Part shown: positions 59,445 to 64,000 of the stretch, in pieces
Position numbering within the stretch: the stretch's first letter is position 1
How the letters are laid out: each line of letters starts with the position of its first letter
NCBI GenBank assembly: GCA_032622095.1
Contig: CP136062.1
Coordinates: forward strand, 38,316,918-38,380,917
DNA: 64,000 nt
Source of the DNA: Siphonodentalium dalli
Lineage: Eukaryota > Mollusca > Scaphopoda > Gadilida > Siphonodentaliidae
Reading direction: 5' to 3'
The notes under the pieces: generated by a model
Told to the model about the DNA's origin: nothing
Database searches by the model: none
What the model saw: the letters and a program-made list of their open reading frames with translations, nothing else
Translations under genes and position numbers: made by a program

Positions 59445-59590
59445 GATCTTCAACTCGTCATGTTGGATAAGATTTCATGAAACTCGTTTGATAAGTTTGA
59501 TTCACAACTCGTCTACGAATCGTTGTGAATCAAATTTATCCAACTAGTTTCATAAAATCTTATATCCCAACATAACGAGTTGGAGATCCT
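59445..59590. repeat. Palindromic MITE (mirror of 38103-38248)
   Basis: Same ACTCGT-bearing arms, meeting near CTCGTCTACGAATCG. Confidence 0.8.
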
Positions 59591-60099
59591 CTATGTATAA
59601 TATATCACTCAAAGACATATTATGGACTTGTTCGGGTGCATGCAACTGTAAGTTAGTACTCAGGCGCTATGCCAACTGGAGGAATGCGTCATTCTACTAA
59701 CATCACCGAAAATGTCAAGCAAATCGACCTCACGACTCCATGGAAAACATCGTCTCAAATACGTTCAATTGTAAATACACTGTTAGAAAAAAATACCGCC
59801 GTTTCAACGGTCTGAGACCGCGCAACATCGCTGCCAACATTTGACCGTTAAACATACGGTCAGACCGTAGCATGTTCCACGGTATAAAACCGTTTAAGTA
59901 ACGGGCAGACCGTAACCAATAACTTTATGTCAGACCGTTGTATTTGTTACGGTTCAGCACCGTTTAATCAATATCAAGACCGTAACTAATAAAGGTCAGA
60001 CCAATGGTATTTTTCATGGGTCAACACCAATTGTTTGCTCTTAATTTGCTAATTTACCATAGAATTAGCCAGGTTCCCATGATGATAATATGATTTCCC

Positions 60100-60462
60100 G
60101 GTAGGCATTACGATTCATGTTTTTGAATGGTCGAAACTAGTATTATTCGTAACTGAAAAATACATCTTAGTTCTTATGTTACGATCATATTTTTGATGAA
60201 ATGTAAATCCTCAATGCATAAAGTGATAGACAATACTTATGAAACTTTGCAGTTTGCAGAGGATCAAGCTTGTTATCTGCCTCGTAGAATTTAATCCGGA
60301 AAAGGCTGCGCACGCGTAATGTGTTCGCCTTTCACTAACTACTGTTTAAATATGGCTGTAAATAAAAAACGATACTAGTAATAGCGGATAAGCCAACCCA
60401 TCATCGATTCAGTTATGAGAAATACTAATTTCGACCATTCTAAAACATGAATTGGCATGCCC
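60100..60462. repeat. MITE (mirror of 37234-37595)
   Basis: Ends GTAGGCATTACGATTCATG and CATGAATTGGCATGCCC. Interior GAGGATCAAGC differs by a base from its partner. Confidence 0.7.
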
Positions 60463-60647
60463 TTTTAAGCCATAAAAAGAACAAAGCTACATGTTTCACA
60501 GTTAAAACTCAAATGTATGTACATGTAAAAGTCAAATATCTTAATGGCATACTTTTTGGCAACTTGTAAGGCGTGAAATTGTCCAGTCACTTGTAAACAG
60601 TTTTTTGTTTTAACAGGTGAATCCGTACATCATGGCAGTACGGTACG

Positions 60648-61144
60648 AGTCAGAAGAAGTGGTATTTTTAGGCGCACCTTTATTGCGATATTGAGTGTGC
60701 TTAATTTAGAAAAAGGCGTGATTATAGCACAATACCACAAATCTGCCGCGCTTATTATTGCAATATTGAACGCAAAATATTGCGATACTAAGCGCGCTAA
60801 ATTTCATACAAACCCGATAGTGTTATATTTATATTAGATAAATACTGTGCATATATTGTACATATAGTGTACATACCATATAGCATTTGCAACTATAATT
60901 ATATACATATCTAAAACATTGTCTCTATTTAGACAATAAACAATATGGAAGAAACAATAATTTGATTTAAATGTCACAATTTTGAGCTTAAGATGTCGCA
61001 ATATTAAGCGCAAAATATTGAGATATTAAGCGCAAAATACTGCAGTAATATCACAATCGACATGCTTATAAGCGTTTCCACTTGCTATATTATTTCGATA
61101 TTGGGCGCGAAAATAGCGCGCTTAATATACCACTTCTTTTGACT
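60648..61144. repeat. MITE (mirror of 36554-37050)
   Basis: Same 497-bp length as its partner. Ends AGTCAGAAGAAGTGGTAT and ATACCACTTCTTTTGACT. Confidence 0.75.
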
Positions 61145-62876
61145 GGTTATACTGTATATCAATAACGGCTAGATGTGATTGGAACATTCAAGACAACAGC
61201 AGATCCCATAATAACTGTGCGCAATGACTTGGCGACAATGTTCTCCTGTAGTCGCACATTTTCCATGAAATTTTGGTATCACAACCACTTAGTATCAATG
61301 TCAGCCAAAGATGAACATGCAACCAATAATGTACTGCCAGTAAATTGTCGTAATAACTTGACGTTAACATGGCGAATGATGACAATGTCTCATGTCCACA
61401 CGTTTCAATGAAAATTCAGAACACTGTCAACATAATTGTCAACATTATAATAGTAATACTGTAGCTGCTCGTTGAGTCGTTGTTATTATTGTCACTATTG
61501 GTTGACATCGAATCTTGTGTTAATTGTACCCGTATCCTCTCATGTCAGTAAATGTGAGTGTTTTGATACTAAGTCACACACTGTCAATTTCAACATCACT
61601 GAGTCGAATGAAGTCAGACCCCGATCGTGCCATGAATCGATTGCCAGAATGAATCTCTGCGCTCTAATTTAGTGGAAATTGTCAATGATTAAGCCGATTT
61701 TCGCAGAATTGAAATGTGTCCGGTTATCAAAGGAACCGAAATCAGACCGTCTTAACAGTTACTGTCCACAGTGGAAAAGGTAACAGTTTCCCAAAAAAAC
61801 AATAATTTGCGATTAAATATGCAACGCCAAATACAAAATGGCGAAAAAATGATCTTACGGTAGTGCTAAAGCGGGAACTTAACCCCGGTAGAATTACTTG
61901 CTCATCAATCTACGTACCGACCCGATTCACACAGTGTGAATTCCGATAGTATATACATATTAAATAACAGTAGAGTAAGATTCAGTCATACGCATGGAGT
62001 CATTGTCGTATATAATATGGTCGCCGATAAATATAATATTGAATGTTGACGCAATGACTTTGAATCACGAAAATATTTAATTTAGACAATTTTCATGGGC
62101 ACATAAAATAACGGTATGGGACCGTCAAACTGATGAAACGGCATGAGGCCGTCTATTATGACGGCCCGAAACCGTCGAACCGACAGTAATTTCTAAGTGT
62201 ATTTACATCTCAATTCGGGGCACAACTATCGGAGATAAACAAACGAAAATATTTCGCAACCAGGAGTCATTGCATTTAATTGATATATAAGAATGACGGT
62301 GTATATGGTCAATGTTGATATAATATTTGTAAATAATAACTACATCTTAAGCAAGATTATGCTCCATTTCTATTTGATTACCCATAGCCGAGTGTTTCGC
62401 ATCACTTTAAAACTACTTGGGGGTTCTCTAATTATGGTATGTTTTGTAATAAATATGTATTCTCTATTTAGGGTATGGTGTCCAATAAATATATATTCTC
62501 TATTCAGGGTATGGTGTGTAATAAATGTGTATTCTCTATTTAGTTCTTGGCGCGCCGTCACCGGACTACCTACAGGCTAAGGTGAGTAAATTATAATGCT
62601 ATAATTATGATTACACGCCAGTGGGGTGGGGTCAGAAATAATGTTCAGGCACGTATGCCGATTTTTTCCTTTCGACCCTTGTTGGGACACACCCACCCCA
62701 CGTCAAAATGTTTGTCTGTTTTCGGAAGTTTTTTTCCGACCAGCTGTATATGAATTTATGTGCATACTATTGTCATGGATGTTAACATTGACATGTAGAT
62801 ATGAACGAGTCATTTTGGAGTCATTTTGGGGTAATTTGGCCAAAAAAACATGCGGACAAAATTGTGCCATGACCCC

Positions 62877-62899
62877 ACCCCCCCCCCCCCCCCCCCCCC
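62877..62899. repeat. Poly(C) tract, mirror of 34845-34868
   Basis: About 23 bases, almost pure C, followed by GTACACGCCGGC. The left-arm partner has a similar run of G. Tract length differs between arms, as expected for unstable homopolymers. Confidence 0.8.
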
Positions 62900-63321
62900 G
62901 TACACGCCGGCAAATTTGACTCGAAATATTTCAGGTTATTTGTCGTAGTTATAATATAAGTATAGCTATAGGTTTAGCCACACAACCGTGTAAATTGTAA
63001 CATGCGTTTCTGCTGCCATCCAAAGTCACTGTCATACTATATGTGACCATTCCGTTTATACAGGACGAATGTGTTGTCTTCGTTGGTTGTTCAAGAGTTA
63101 TCTATCTTGGAAACGCGCTAATCTACGAGAAAACATGCAATCTCTGTAAATGCATTTGTCGAGAAATCATAAGTTATCACTACTCTATCGAATCGCCACG
63201 GGGGGGGGGGGGTCAATGGCCAAATACGAAACATGTATAGATGTATAGACACTATTTGTTGTACATAAATGTGACCCGCCATATCAAATCCAGTCGTAAG
63301 TCGGGATTTTTTATACCCTGT

Positions 63322-63390
63322 ACCAATGCATTATCTTATTTATGCGAGTCGACCATAGGTCGCCTCGCATATATAAGAGAATGCATTGGC
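63322..63390 (+). repeat. 69-bp hairpin family, copy 14
   Basis: Two arm differences (ACCAATGCATTATCTTATTT). It continues into the GTAGGTTTAGTGCCAGGGAA flank shared with 24986-25255. Confidence 0.85.
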
Positions 63391-64000
63391 CTAATAATTT
63401 TTCATCATATGTGATTATTTTTTACAATTTTTTACAATTTAATAATCTTTTCTTATATTCTTAACAGACGTATTTTGTAGGTTTAGTGCCAGGGAATCTC
63501 ACGTTTTTCATGGGCATACAAATTATTACTATGAATACTTGGCGATAGTTTTGAGTTATAATATGCCCCTAAGGTTTTATCCAGTTTGTTTTTAAATTCG
63601 CTATAGCATGCTTAAGAAAACCCAAAAACAATTCAACCAAACACAAATGTAAAAAACAAACATTTAAAAAAAAAATAAAAAAAAATTTGGTCCGATTTTA
63701 CAGACCGTAAATTAGGATCGATGAAAGGGTTAAACTGCTAACAACGTTGCGTACTGAATACAATCACTGCGCGTTCAGTTTTCACCCATTTCCCGCATGA
63801 ACGCAGACATTTAGATAACCCGAATCACGGTCCAACAAGGACGCCGGAAACTTCTCAAGATCAATGAGAGACCTTTCTCAAAATCACGATAACGGATAGG
63901 ATATATTGTCCTAGTAAGGTTGACACCATCACAATTTACCTACGGTGGCTAATTGATGAGACGGCATATGCCCCACTCTATTCAGTTACACATATATTTA

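Larger units (their letters stand above)
55731..64000 (-). repeat. Right arm of the giant inverted duplication (cut by window end)
   Basis: Reverse complement of 33741-41898 with a few percent divergence. Mirrored contents: MITE 56905-57348, hairpin 57832-57900, foldback about 58050-59408 with MITE 58502-58895 inside, palindrome 59445-59590, ACGGTC cluster 59780-60000, MITEs 60100-60462 and 60648-61144, C tract 62877-62899, hairpin 63322-63390. No gene recognised. Confidence 0.95.

Noticed and set aside
1-64000. tRNA or rRNA genes
   Set aside because: No cloverleaf with A and B boxes and no conserved rRNA segment was found by eye. The only tRNA-related signals are the PBS sites of the TRIM.

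Overview
This window is AT-rich eukaryotic DNA, dominated by repeats and mobile-element remnants, with very few coding exons. The two coding segments I can support both sit next to canonical intron signals (AG acceptor, GTAAG donor). Together with a tRNA-primed LTR element, LINE debris, TTAA-type MITEs, Helentron/pearl-like elements and GC-rich satellite DNA, this points to an intron-rich metazoan. A marine invertebrate such as a mollusc or another lophotrochozoan is my guess from the repeat style, not a proven assignment. Nothing looks prokaryotic: there are no operons, ribosome-binding sites or CRISPR arrays.

Layout. 0-4 kb: a minus-strand exon with the C-terminal half of a PHD-type zinc finger (567-705), then small inverted-repeat elements. 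4.3-8.5 kb: a GC-rich satellite of about 21 units of 171-181 bp, with a 2,094-bp higher-order duplication. 9.3-13.06 kb: a foldback-like element with 550-600 bp diverged inverted ends. It abuts the terminal exon of a carbohydrate sulfotransferase gene (13079-14011, minus), the only strong gene. 14-25 kb: mini- and microsatellites built from short palindromes, an 842-bp DNA transposon with an 8-bp target duplication, TTAA MITEs, and a perfect 118-bp-arm palindrome. 26.4-27.2 kb: a complete TRIM-like LTR element (LTR-internal-LTR-internal-LTR) with PBS, PPT and a 5-bp target duplication. 27.2-32.5 kb: two Helentron/pearl-like elements.

33.7-64 kb: a very large inverted duplication. The left arm is 33741-41898 and the right arm is 55731-64000, where the window ends before the repeat does. 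The 13.8-kb spacer holds a LINE 3' remnant, a third Helentron-like copy inserted in a minisatellite, and a minisatellite of ACCATGGTA motifs that meets the inner edge of the right arm. The arms carry mirrored nested MITEs and a 69-bp near-perfect hairpin found 14 times in the window, 12 of them as mirror pairs.

No genes here visibly work together. The biology is that of a repeat-rich region with recursive palindrome formation. The most notable objects are the TRIM, the giant inverted duplication and the hairpin family. No alignment or database search was run; all comparisons were made by eye.
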